A stretch of DNA of 7,036 nucleotides. It comes from Spirochaetales bacterium. GTDB lineage: Bacteria > Spirochaetota > Spirochaetia > DSM-27196 > SLST01. The notes below the pieces were generated by a model. It searched no databases. It had not been told where the DNA came from and saw only the letters and a program-made list of their open reading frames with translations. Position 1 is the first letter of the stretch; each line of letters begins with the position of its first letter. The translations under genes and the position numbers were made by a program. This document shows, in pieces, positions 1 to 5,488 of the stretch. The stretch is taken from assembly GCA_007130265.1 (NCBI GenBank), contig SLST01000208.1, positions 1 through 7,036 on the forward strand. Reading direction: 5' to 3'.

Positions 1-368
1 CCCATACCGCAGTAGACCGAGCAGTAGTACTCGAACTCCCCTTCCTGGTCGGCAACGAACCGGACGGTGGTCTCCGTGCCGTTCGGGAGGCGTCGGTCAA
101 GCCCGAACTCGCGAATCGCGAACCCGTGGTCCACCGTGTCTTCGTTGTTGATGTTGATCGTGACCAGCGCTCCGTAAGGCACAACGAGCACCTCGGGGTC
201 CCACTTCCATCGTCGTGGCACAACACGCATATCGTGGACCACCTCGCCCTCCGCGTCGGAGAGCACGAGCGTGGAGGCAATCACATCAACGGTTCCCCAG
301 CCGACGAAGAACACGCCGAGTACAAGAAAGAGATAGAAAGCGGTCCTGAACAGCATGTGCTTTTTCAT
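1..368 (-). CDS. Membrane-anchored CuA cupredoxin, COX2-like (partial, C-terminus beyond left edge)
   Basis: The first 122 codons of a protein whose end lies left of the window. Residues about 8-30 form one hydrophobic segment, an uncleaved anchor or signal peptide, so the rest should lie on the periplasmic side. A cupredoxin fold follows: a WKWDPEVLVVPYG stretch (residues 54-66), then DHGFAI with a candidate copper histidine (H81), then CSVYCGMG with C116 and C120. The Cys-x3-Cys pair plus upstream HGF is the binuclear CuA signature of heme-copper oxidase subunit II and of the nitrous-oxide reductase C-terminal domain. The expected last His and Met ligands would fall just past the edge. CuA passes electrons from cytochrome c or another donor to a catalytic subunit, but which catalytic subunit cannot be seen. 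The ATG start is preceded by a purine-rich GAGGGTAGA. The protein is shorter than a classical two-helix subunit II and closer to ba3-type or stand-alone forms. Confidence 0.85.
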   Translation of the reverse strand, partial: MKKHMLFRTAFYLFLVLGVFFVGWGTVDVIASTLVLSDAEGEVVHDMRVVPRRWKWDPEVLVVPYGALVTININNEDTVDHGFAIREFGLDRRLPNGTETTVRFVADQEGEFEYYCSVYCGM

Positions 369-471
369 CGTCTACCCTCGTCCATAGACTACTAAACACG
401 ACGGAATACGTCACCTTTTTCGTGCTTTTTGGTTTGATTGGCCGGCCACACCCATGGTACATTTGCGGCCA
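369..471. promoter_or_regulatory. Divergent intergenic region between CuA protein and bis-heme protein genes
   Basis: This 103-base spacer is visibly more AT-rich than its surroundings, with runs of T near 415-435. It must hold the start signals of both divergent genes. I see no convincing -35/-10 pair on either strand. Two small symmetric elements are present: GACG-N5-CGTC at 400-412 and the perfect 10-base palindrome TGGCCGGCCA at 439-448. Either could be an operator. The role as a shared control region is inferred from gene orientation. Confidence 0.4.
439..448. repeat. 10-base perfect palindrome TGGCCGGCCA upstream of the ferric-reductase-like gene
   Basis: TGGCCGGCCA reads the same on both strands and ends 23 bases before the ATG at 472. 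It could be a protein-binding site or a small hairpin in the mRNA leader. In a GC-rich genome such a palindrome also arises by chance, so function is unproven. Confidence 0.35.
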
Positions 472-1149
472 ATGAAAACGGTGATCATCGTCGTCGCGGT
501 CATCCTGCCGCTGATTCCCGCGGCCGAGTGGGTCGTCAGTCTCGTCCGCGATGTCTCAGAGCTCGCTGCGCTTCCGGATGTCAGCATCCCGCTCAGCCTT
601 GCGCTGGTGTACTACCCGGCGCGCGTCTTCGCGCTGATCGGGTTCACGCTGATGTTCTACCAGTTCCTGCTCTCCGCGAGGCTTCCAGCGCTCGAACGCC
701 TGTTCAACCGGGCGGCTCTCATCAGGCGGCACCGCTCACTCGGGAAGATCGGATTCCTCCTGATCCTGGTCCACGGCCTGCTTCTCCTCCTCTTCGACCT
801 GATCGACCACGGGGCGATCGTCTTCACCTGGGAGAAGCTGCTGGGTATCGCGGCGCTCTTCCTCCTGATCATGGCGGTGATCGCGGCGTGGCACTTCAGG
901 GCGTTGCAGTTCAGCCTCAAGACGTGGCGGAGGTTCCACATCGCCGCCTACTTCGTCTTCCCGCTCGCCTTCGTGCACGCGGTCAGCATAGGAACAGTCG
1001 CCGGCGAGTTTGGCCCGACGCAGCTGCTCTTCTCTCTGTTCCTGCTCGTGTATCTGCTCGTAGCGGTACGCAGGATCGTCACGATCGTACAGGAGCGGAG
1101 GAACACGTCGGCGGGAGCCGCCCAGCCGCAACGCAAAAACGCTAACTAG
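472..1149 (+). CDS. Ferric-reductase-like six-helix membrane protein, predicted bis-heme b
   Basis: A 225-residue integral membrane protein with about six hydrophobic segments, of the ferric reductase-like transmembrane family (also MsrQ/YedZ and NADPH oxidase cores). Numbered from the ATG at 472, histidines H87 and H101 lie 14 apart, and H156 and H169 lie 13 apart. These are the same spacings as the four heme ligands of gp91phox/NOX2, so two stacked b hemes crossing the membrane are predicted. The protein ends after the last helix with a basic, Ala/Gln-rich tail and has no FAD or NAD(P)H-binding domain, so it needs a separate electron donor or acts as a quinone/heme relay. An in-frame ATG at 454 would add six residues; MKTVIIVV at 472 gives a more natural membrane N-terminus, and neither has a strong ribosome site. 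It is divergent from the CuA gene and convergent with mrpD, with which it shares overlapping stop codons. The substrate is unknown. Confidence 0.82.
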   Translation: MKTVIIVVAVILPLIPAAEWVVSLVRDVSELAALPDVSIPLSLALVYYPARVFALIGFTLMFYQFLLSARLPALERLFNRAALIRRHRSLGKIGFLLILVHGLLLLLFDLIDHGAIVFTWEKLLGIAALFLLIMAVIAAWHFRALQFSLKTWRRFHIAAYFVFPLAFVHAVSIGTVAGEFGPTQLLFSLFLLVYLLVAVRRIVTIVQERRNTSAGAAQPQRKNAN

Positions 1150-2783
1150 ACGGTCGCGAACAGGAAGACGAGCACAACGCCCAGGAAGCCGGACATGAGA
1201 ATCGCCATACCGTTGAACGAGATGGAGATCTCCCGGACCCGCTCGAGCACCGACAGGCGCGAGACTCCAAGAAGGTAGACGGTCGCGGCCACGGCGAGCG
1301 TACCGGCGAACGCAAGCGCCTTGCCGGCTGCCGTCGCGCCGGATACGAGCTCGAGCGGTGACTCCACCGGGAAGAGGGCGGACATAACCGACCCGGCGAA
1401 GAGTCCTATCCCCAGGATCGCCGCCCCGAAGAGGAGCGCAACGCCCCTCGTCCAGGGGTCGACCGTGCGTGGCTGCGGCTCGGTCGCGGTCGCGCGTCCG
1501 AAGAACATCGTCGCGTACCTGGTGAAGACCAGCATCGTGCCGAAGTTGACAAGGTAGATCGCCGCCTGCCAGCGGGTGCCTTCCGCGAGCCCCGATTCGA
1601 TCAGGTACTTGGAGATGCTTCCGTTGAAGAAGGGAGCGCCGGTCATCCCGAGCACCGCGAGAAACGCGGCGGCTGTCACGAGCGGCATCCGGCGGAAGGT
1701 GCCCCGGATTGCATCAAGGTCACGCGTACCGTACTCCTTCGCGATGAGCCCCGCCGTGAGAAAGAGCAGCGCCTTGAACAGCGCGTGGTTCACGATGTGG
1801 AGCATCCCCCCCCAGAAGCCGATGACGCTCCCGGAAGTGAGACCGATCATGATGAGCCCGATCTGCGAGACGGTGCTGTATGCGAGGACCAGCTTGATGT
1901 CACGCTGGCAGATCGCGAGCAGGAAGCCCGAGACCGCCGTGAGCAGCCCGACGACGAGGAAGAACCCCGTGGTGTCGAGCGTGAGCCCGATCATCTGTTG
2001 GAGCCGGATGAAGAGGTAGATGCCGACCTTGACCTGAAGGCCCGACAGGAGCGCAGAGACCATGGACGGCGCGCTCGGGGCGGCGTGGGCCCGCGGAAGC
2101 CACCCGAACATGGGCAGGAGGCCTGCCTTCATCCCCACTGCAGTCACCATGAGCGCGTACGGCAGGATGAGCGCCCTCGGATTCTCGAGTGCTGCAGCCC
2201 GCTCGGTGATACCGGCGAAGTCGAGCACGCCAAAGGTGCGGTACACGAACCCGATCCCGAGCAGGAAGAAGGCCATCGCGAGAATACTGAACATCAGGTA
2301 GAGCATCCCGTTATAGAGTGCCGACTTGCCGCGCTTGAACAGGATAAGCACCGTCACGATGATCGTCGTCAGCTCGGTGAGAACGTAGACGTTGAACACG
2401 TCGCTCGTGAGGAAGAGCGAGATCATCACGCCCTGCAGACTCACGAGCAGGAACTGGAAGGTATTCACCATGTAGAGCTTGCGGTAGTTGAACAGCACGA
2501 GCAGAAGGAACACGACGGCGACCAGCAAGACGAGCGGCGCGGAGATCTCGTCGAGCGCAAGCTCGATCCCCACCGGCGCATCCCATCCGCCGAGTCGCTC
2601 AACGACGGCGCCGGTGGTGCGCACGCGCGCGAGGAGGACCGCGGCCATACCGACCTGAATCACCTGGACGGCTATCAGAAGATGCTTGTAGGCCCTCGTG
2701 TGGACGAAGTACCCGACGGCTCCCGCCACGATCGGAAGCAGCACCGGAGCGTAGAGCGGGACCGAGAGCAGGAACGTGTTCAT
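1146..2783 (-). CDS. mrpD: Mrp/Mbh antiporter subunit D (NuoL/M/N-type ion-translocating subunit)
   Basis: A 545-residue, very hydrophobic protein with roughly 14 membrane segments, of the proton-conducting transporter family shared with complex I subunits. It is the main ion-translocating subunit of the complex. The charged residues known to be essential are in place: E137 in VLTELTT and K219 in GMKAGLLPMFGWLP. These are the same residue numbers as the functionally important E137/K219 of Bacillus pseudofirmus MrpD. It also has K252, H333 and K337 (HIVNHALFK) and K392 in the second half, and the signature AHAAPSAPSMVSALLSG around residues 232-248. Residues from about 486 add a C-terminal amphipathic/membrane extension. 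The start ATG overlaps the mrpC stop as ATGA, with GGTGGAT upstream. It is the last gene of the operon, and its TAG stop overlaps the stop of the convergent heme gene. Mbh subunit H is the close alternative name; only a tree would separate them. Confidence 0.95.
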   Translation of the reverse strand: MNTFLLSVPLYAPVLLPIVAGAVGYFVHTRAYKHLLIAVQVIQVGMAAVLLARVRTTGAVVERLGGWDAPVGIELALDEISAPLVLLVAVVFLLLVLFNYRKLYMVNTFQFLLVSLQGVMISLFLTSDVFNVYVLTELTTIIVTVLILFKRGKSALYNGMLYLMFSILAMAFFLLGIGFVYRTFGVLDFAGITERAAALENPRALILPYALMVTAVGMKAGLLPMFGWLPRAHAAPSAPSMVSALLSGLQVKVGIYLFIRLQQMIGLTLDTTGFFLVVGLLTAVSGFLLAICQRDIKLVLAYSTVSQIGLIMIGLTSGSVIGFWGGMLHIVNHALFKALLFLTAGLIAKEYGTRDLDAIRGTFRRMPLVTAAAFLAVLGMTGAPFFNGSISKYLIESGLAEGTRWQAAIYLVNFGTMLVFTRYATMFFGRATATEPQPRTVDPWTRGVALLFGAAILGIGLFAGSVMSALFPVESPLELVSGATAAGKALAFAGTLAVAATVYLLGVSRLSVLERVREISISFNGMAILMSGFLGVVLVFLFATV

Positions 2784-3130
2784 CCGCGATCCACCCGGTG
2801 CACGATCTTCTGCCAGTCCGACGTCCCGTACCTGCGGAAGAGCCCGATGAAGAGCGTGATGCTGACCGCGGTGACGGAGATCCCGATGACGATAGCCGTG
2901 ATCATGAGAGCCTGGGGGAGCGGGTCGGCCATTGCGGCGACATTCTGCGACCCGACCGGCGGAATCTGGTCCGGACGCCTGTTCACCGTGATGAGAAAGA
3001 GGATCGCCGCCACATCCATGATGTTCACGGCGATGATGCTCTTGATGATGTTCCGGTTCGAGAGCACCCCATACAACCCGATAAAGAAAAGCACTAGACT
3101 CACGTTCTGCACGTTGACGATATCACCCAT
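2780..3130 (-). CDS. mrpC: Mrp/Mbh antiporter subunit C (NuoK-like)
   Basis: A 116-residue protein with three membrane helices, homologous to complex I subunit NuoK. It packs against the large antiporter-like subunit and helps form the central hydrophilic axis of the membrane arm. Recognisable parts are FFIGLYGVLSNRNIIKSII in the first half and the highly characteristic DPLPQALMITAIVIGISVTA (about residues 69-88) leading into the third helix. A membrane-embedded aspartate (D39, in NIMDVA) sits where NuoK-like proteins carry a conserved acidic residue in helix 2. The C-terminus is a short basic cytoplasmic tail. The start at 3130 has AGGAG about 8 bases upstream. It lies 3 bases after the mrpB stop, the only junction in the operon that is not an overlap, and it overlaps mrpD by 4 bases. 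Length is normal for the family. Confidence 0.94.
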   Translation of the reverse strand: MGDIVNVQNVSLVLFFIGLYGVLSNRNIIKSIIAVNIMDVAAILFLITVNRRPDQIPPVGSQNVAAMADPLPQALMITAIVIGISVTAVSITLFIGLFRRYGTSDWQKIVHRVDRG

Positions 3131-3133
3131 AGC

Positions 3134-3517
3134 CTACTCCTCGTAGAATGCGTACCGGAATACGAGTATGGTCAGACCGATCGCGACCTTCACGCCTATC
3201 AGCAGGTTCATCGCGACGAGATACGGCTCGTGCAGCGCCGGGACACGCTGTGCGGCCAACGTGAGGATGAAGGCGGCCGGCACGATCACGATTGCCGCGA
3301 AGATCGCTTTCTCGATCAGGTGCGCGCGGGTGATGCTCAGGTCGTTCGCCGGGTCGACGATATACCTGCCTATGAAGAGCGCCGCAAGGATTGCTCCCCC
3401 CTGAAACCCGCCGCCCGGCGTGTGATGGCCGTTGAGGATGATGTAGACCCCGAACAGCACCACGTAGGGGTACAGGAGCCCGGTGACGACGGAGACGATC
3501 GACCGTTCTTCGCTCAT
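3134..3517 (-). CDS. mrpB: Mrp/Mbh antiporter subunit B (MnhB domain)
   Basis: A 127-residue protein with four membrane helices, of the MnhB family (called MbhF in membrane-bound hydrogenases). The loop GHHTPGGGFQGG at about residues 30-41 is the family hallmark, with H31 and H32 in the membrane region. The last helix ends in RYAFYEE. MrpB belongs to the cation-handling part of the complex that has no counterpart in complex I. The open frame continues upstream to 3928, but that extension is only the antisense-like reading of the genes before it; the ATG at 3517 gives the family N-terminus (MSEERSIVSVVTG) and has a strong GGGGGAAG ribosome site. This ATG overlaps the previous gene's stop (ATGA). 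Length is close to the family norm of about 130-140. Confidence 0.94.
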   Translation of the reverse strand: MSEERSIVSVVTGLLYPYVVLFGVYIILNGHHTPGGGFQGGAILAALFIGRYIVDPANDLSITRAHLIEKAIFAAIVIVPAAFILTLAAQRVPALHEPYLVAMNLLIGVKVAIGLTILVFRYAFYEE

Positions 3518-3774
3518 TTCTTCCCCCCTATCTCGAAGAAGTGGAGCATCGCGGTAATCGCCGTGAGGAGGATGAGCGCCTCGAAGAGCGTGTCGTAGAT
3601 GCGGTAGTTGAGATAGATCGCGGCGACCGCGTTGCGCGCACCGGTATCCTCGGTGAAGCGCTCCACATAGTACTCGGCGAGCTCCTGTGGCGCCGCATCG
3701 GTGTATCGGTTCGCCGCGTGAAGCACCGCCGCCATCAGCAGCGCCACGAACCCAATGATCAACCAGCGCCTCAC
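3514..3774 (-). CDS. mbhE: MbhE-like subunit (C-terminal fragment of MrpA as a separate small protein)
   Basis: An 86-residue protein with two membrane helices (about 3-20 and 62-80) joined by a polar extracytoplasmic loop. The segment ARNAVAAIYLNYRIYDTLFEA (46-66) matches the conserved block of the MrpA C-terminal end, usually NAV-x-x-I-L-x-D-F-R-x-x-DT-x-GE, including the buried acidic residues D61 and E65. In Mbh-type systems this region is its own subunit, MbhE. The usual glycine before the glutamate is F here, and D-F is N-Y, so it is a divergent member. The start is GTG, not ATG: GTG at 3774 overlaps the upstream stop as GTGA, with GAGAGG about 6 bases before it. It also overlaps mrpB by 4 bases. 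It would pack beside the MbhD-like and MrpB subunits. The assignment rests on this motif plus position. Confidence 0.85.
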   Translation of the reverse strand: MRRWLIIGFVALLMAAVLHAANRYTDAAPQELAEYYVERFTEDTGARNAVAAIYLNYRIYDTLFEALILLTAITAMLHFFEIGGKK

Positions 3775-4355
3775 GAAGCCTCTCCCTCGGCCTCGGCGAC
3801 GGAAGCCCCCTCAGCCGGATCTCCGGACCGGATGAACCTGACGTTGAGGTCGTGGTACCTGAGGATGAGCAGGACTTCGAGCTCGTCCACGAAGTAGTTC
3901 TCCTTGTCTCCGTAGACGCGAAGCTCATCGCCCTCCTGACGGATGATCAGATCGTAGCGGCCCGATCTCGCGACGACGTCGAGGCTTTCAGGCGTACAGA
4001 CAACCTGCGGCTCGAGCTCGCGAGCAATGCAGAACTGCTCGATCTCGTGCAGGAGCGCGCCTCTGCGCGTGCCCTCGAAGATGTAGCGGTCGTTGACCCG
4101 GCGGAACGCCTCATTGGTGAAACAGATGCGATAGACCCGGTACCGTTTGAGCGCCGTCAGGAACAGCAGCGTTGTCAGGCCGCTGGCCATCACCGCCTCG
4201 GCGATCGCGACATCAGGGGCATTGTAGAAGAGATAGAGAAACGACATGAGAAGAGAGAGGGTTCCCAGGTAGACGATCGAAACCCGCATGATGCGACTCT
4301 CGATCGCCATGAGCGAGAGCACGAGGAGCGCGACCAGGAGAATCACCTCAAGCAT
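3771..4355 (-). CDS. mbhD: MbhD-like subunit (DUF4040) with an unrecognised cytoplasmic C-terminal domain
   Basis: A 194-residue protein. Residues 1-70 form three membrane helices with the DUF4040/MbhD signature NAPDVAIAEAVMASGLTTLL (45-64); D48 and E53 are the acidic residues corresponding to the ion-path acids of the MrpA C-terminal region. Family MbhD proteins, as I know them, are about 80-100 residues and stop near here. This one continues with a basic stretch KRYRVYRICF (70-79) and about 115 soluble residues predicted to be mixed alpha/beta, including ALLHEIEQFCIAR and YDLIIRQEGDELRVYGD, then an acidic, Ala/Glu-rich end. The basic stretch after helix 3 puts this tail in the cytoplasm by the positive-inside rule. 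I do not recognise the tail; a regulatory or docking role is speculation. The start at 4355 lies 8 bases inside mrpG and has GGGAGG upstream. Confidence 0.85.
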   Translation of the reverse strand: MLEVILLVALLVLSLMAIESRIMRVSIVYLGTLSLLMSFLYLFYNAPDVAIAEAVMASGLTTLLFLTALKRYRVYRICFTNEAFRRVNDRYIFEGTRRGALLHEIEQFCIARELEPQVVCTPESLDVVARSGRYDLIIRQEGDELRVYGDKENYFVDELEVLLILRYHDLNVRFIRSGDPAEGASVAEAEGEAS

Positions 4356-4653
4356 CGTTGCCGGCCTCCCGCACCTTGTACCCGCTCGTGTAGGCAGAGT
4401 GCGCGATCGAGTGCGTCGAGAGCGGATTGGTCAGCAGCTCGAAGATGAGGATGAGGCCGAGCTTCAGGGAGAAGAAGGTCAGCCCGTGCATGAGCATCAC
4501 GCCGATGATCAGGGTGATCAGACCCACGGTGTCGACCTTCGCGGTGATGACAACGCGCGAGTAGAAGTCCTTCAGCGCGAGCATGCCGTACACACCAACC
4601 GCCATGAAGAAGAGGCTGACGATCACGAGCCCCTGACCAATCGCGTAGATCAT
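4348..4653 (-). CDS. mrpG: Mrp/Mbh antiporter subunit G
   Basis: A 101-residue protein with three membrane helices, of the MnhG/PhaG family (MbhC in hydrogenases). The segment GVYGMLALKDFYSRVVITAK (20-39) and the following VDTVGLITLIIGVML (40-54) are the family core, usually written DxYTRLHAATKxDTLG. A polar C-terminal tail of about 20 residues (STHSIAHSAYTSGYKVREA) follows helix 3. The frame is open further upstream to 4932, but the ATG at 4653 gives the proper family N-terminus, has GGAGGGCGAGGA directly upstream, and overlaps the mrpF stop as ATGA. The gene overlaps the next one (MbhD-like) by 8 bases. The small E, F and G subunits are needed for assembly of the Mrp complex in characterised species. 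Confidence 0.94.
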   Translation of the reverse strand: MIYAIGQGLVIVSLFFMAVGVYGMLALKDFYSRVVITAKVDTVGLITLIIGVMLMHGLTFFSLKLGLILIFELLTNPLSTHSIAHSAYTSGYKVREAGNDA

Positions 4654-4916
4654 TCCTCGCCCTCCGTCCGACGCTCGAGAAACCGGGCGATGAGCACGCT
4701 CCCGATAAAACCGAGCAGCGAGTAGACGATCGCGATGTCGAGCAGGAAGGTACGCTCGAGCATCGATGCGAACACGACGATCGCCATGATGATCTTTGAC
4801 GAGATGAGGCTGAATCCGAGCAGTCGATCCCATATCGTCGGTCCCACGAGAACGCGAGCCATCCCTCCAACGACCAGAAACGCCATGACGCTGAGCACTA
4901 CAGGATGAAAGGTCAT
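4650..4916 (-). CDS. mrpF: Mrp/Mbh antiporter subunit F
   Basis: An 88-residue protein with three membrane helices, of the MnhF/PhaF family (MbhB in hydrogenases). The signature RVLVGPTIWDRLLGF (21-35) carries the conserved aspartate D30 after the GPT turn, and LLDIAIVYSLLGFIGSVLIA (58-77) carries the second family aspartate, D60. A third family acid that commonly follows DRV-x-A-L is serine here (GFSLISSK), and a lysine (K41) sits in the second helix. The tail ERRTEGEE is charged. The start ATG at 4916 overlaps the mrpE stop (ATGA) and has a strong GGAGG six bases upstream. The gene overlaps mrpG by 4 bases. Length is typical for the family. Confidence 0.95.
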   Translation of the reverse strand: MTFHPVVLSVMAFLVVGGMARVLVGPTIWDRLLGFSLISSKIIMAIVVFASMLERTFLLDIAIVYSLLGFIGSVLIARFLERRTEGEE

Positions 4917-5404
4917 CGTCCGCCTCCACCAAGCATACGCTCGAATCCTCCCTTGATCATCGGGCCCGCGACCTCGGGGTCCCGCGACACGCAGTCGAGC
5001 CAGATGATCCTGAGGCGTTCTCCGCGCCGCTCGAGCGTGACCGTTCCCGGCGTGAGCGTGATCGAGTTGGCGAGTAGCGAGATCCGGAAGTCGTCCTCGA
5101 GCTCCGTCGTAATATCCACGATGTCGACGTTGACACGCCGGGTCACGAGCCGATGCAGCGCCTGGAACCCCGCTACGTAGATCTGGACGAAGAGCGCGGC
5201 CGCGTACCGCGCGGCTCGAACAGGCCCTATCGCGTACCGCCTCTCGTAGTCGCCCCGCAGAACGTACCGGTCGACGACGGCAAGCGTCAGCATCCCGACG
5301 ACCGCACCCACGATCACGGTCCGCACGCTGAGCTCCTCTTCAAGAATAACCCACACGATGACGACAAGCGGCGCGAACCGCAGATGATGGAAGAATGCCT
5401 TCAT
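4913..5404 (-). CDS. mrpE: Mrp/Mbh antiporter subunit E (first gene of the operon)
   Basis: A 163-residue protein of the MnhE/PhaE family (MbhA in hydrogenases). Two or three N-terminal helices (about 10-50, with another near 68-90) precede a cytoplasmic alpha/beta domain. LLANSITLTPGTVTLERRGE (about 113-132) is the diagnostic family motif, and RIIWLDC follows. The C-terminus ends in a glycine-rich GGGGR. An upstream in-frame ATG at 5473 would add 23 residues (MMSLAVKLAKSYCVLRS) unlike the family; the ATG at 5404 starts at MKAFFHHLRF as expected and has a GGGGG run about 7 bases upstream. As the first gene it defines the operon's 5' end, facing an MFS gene across 84 bases. The stop overlaps mrpF by 4 bases. 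Confidence 0.93.
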   Translation of the reverse strand: MKAFFHHLRFAPLVVIVWVILEEELSVRTVIVGAVVGMLTLAVVDRYVLRGDYERRYAIGPVRAARYAAALFVQIYVAGFQALHRLVTRRVNVDIVDITTELEDDFRISLLANSITLTPGTVTLERRGERLRIIWLDCVSRDPEVAGPMIKGGFERMLGGGGR

Positions 5405-5488
5405 GGTATCGCCCCCGGCGCATGATCTCAGTACACAGTACGACTTTGCCAACTTGACTGCAAGGCTCATCATTCCCTACTCTGACGC
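5405..5488. promoter_or_regulatory. Divergent promoter region between the mrp operon and the MFS gene
   Basis: These 84 bases must contain the promoter of the eight-gene antiporter operon (minus strand) and that of the MFS gene (plus strand). Toward mrpE, TTGGCA (complement of 5447-5452) with TGAGAT 16 bases on is a weak candidate. Toward the MFS gene, TTGACT (5454-5459) and TACTCT (5478-5483) with an 18-base spacer is a weak candidate that would start transcription at or next to the ATG. Both -10 matches are poor (3 of 6). A short repeat at 5429-5442 lies between the two genes and could be an operator. Confidence 0.4.
5429..5442. repeat. Short CAGTAC repeat in the mrp/MFS intergenic region
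   Basis: CAGTACA is followed directly by CAGTACG, a direct repeat of CAGTAC with a 7-base period. Because GTAC is self-complementary, the same bases form a dyad GTAC-ACA-GTAC (5431-5441). It sits where a regulator of either divergent gene could bind. It is too short to exclude chance. Confidence 0.35.

Noticed and set aside
126..395. A small plus-strand frame over the CuA gene (89 codons).
   Set aside because: It is antisense to the CuA cupredoxin, whose H81, C116 and C120 ligands identify the real frame.
438..1145. A 235-codon plus-strand frame overlapping the ferric-reductase-like gene.
   Set aside because: The product is Arg/Pro/Ala-rich without membrane segments. The frame starting at 472 has six helices and the paired heme histidines.
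1146..1200. A terminator between the heme-protein gene and mrpD.
   Set aside because: The genes overlap at their stop codons, and I see no GC-rich hairpin followed by a T run on either strand.
1785..3146. A long stop-free plus-strand frame (453 codons) antisense to mrpD and mrpC.
   Set aside because: Its product is almost entirely Asp, Glu, His, Arg and Gln, the expected mirror of GC-rich membrane-protein codons. It has no family motif and lies fully over two well-supported genes.
3518..3928. Upstream extension of the mrpB frame that would give a 264-residue protein.
   Set aside because: The extra part is Ser/Arg/Pro-rich, overlaps the MbhE-like and MbhD-like genes, and is unlike MnhB. The ATG at 3517 has a strong ribosome site and the family N-terminus.
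3852..4448. A 198-codon plus-strand frame antisense to the MbhD-like gene.
   Set aside because: It has a charged, Asp/Glu/Arg/His-rich composition, no recognisable motif and complete overlap with a supported operon gene.
4654..4932. Upstream extension of the mrpG frame (a 194-residue version).
   Set aside because: The extension lies over mrpF in another frame and has no resemblance to MnhG. The ATG at 4653 has GGAGG and the expected N-terminus.
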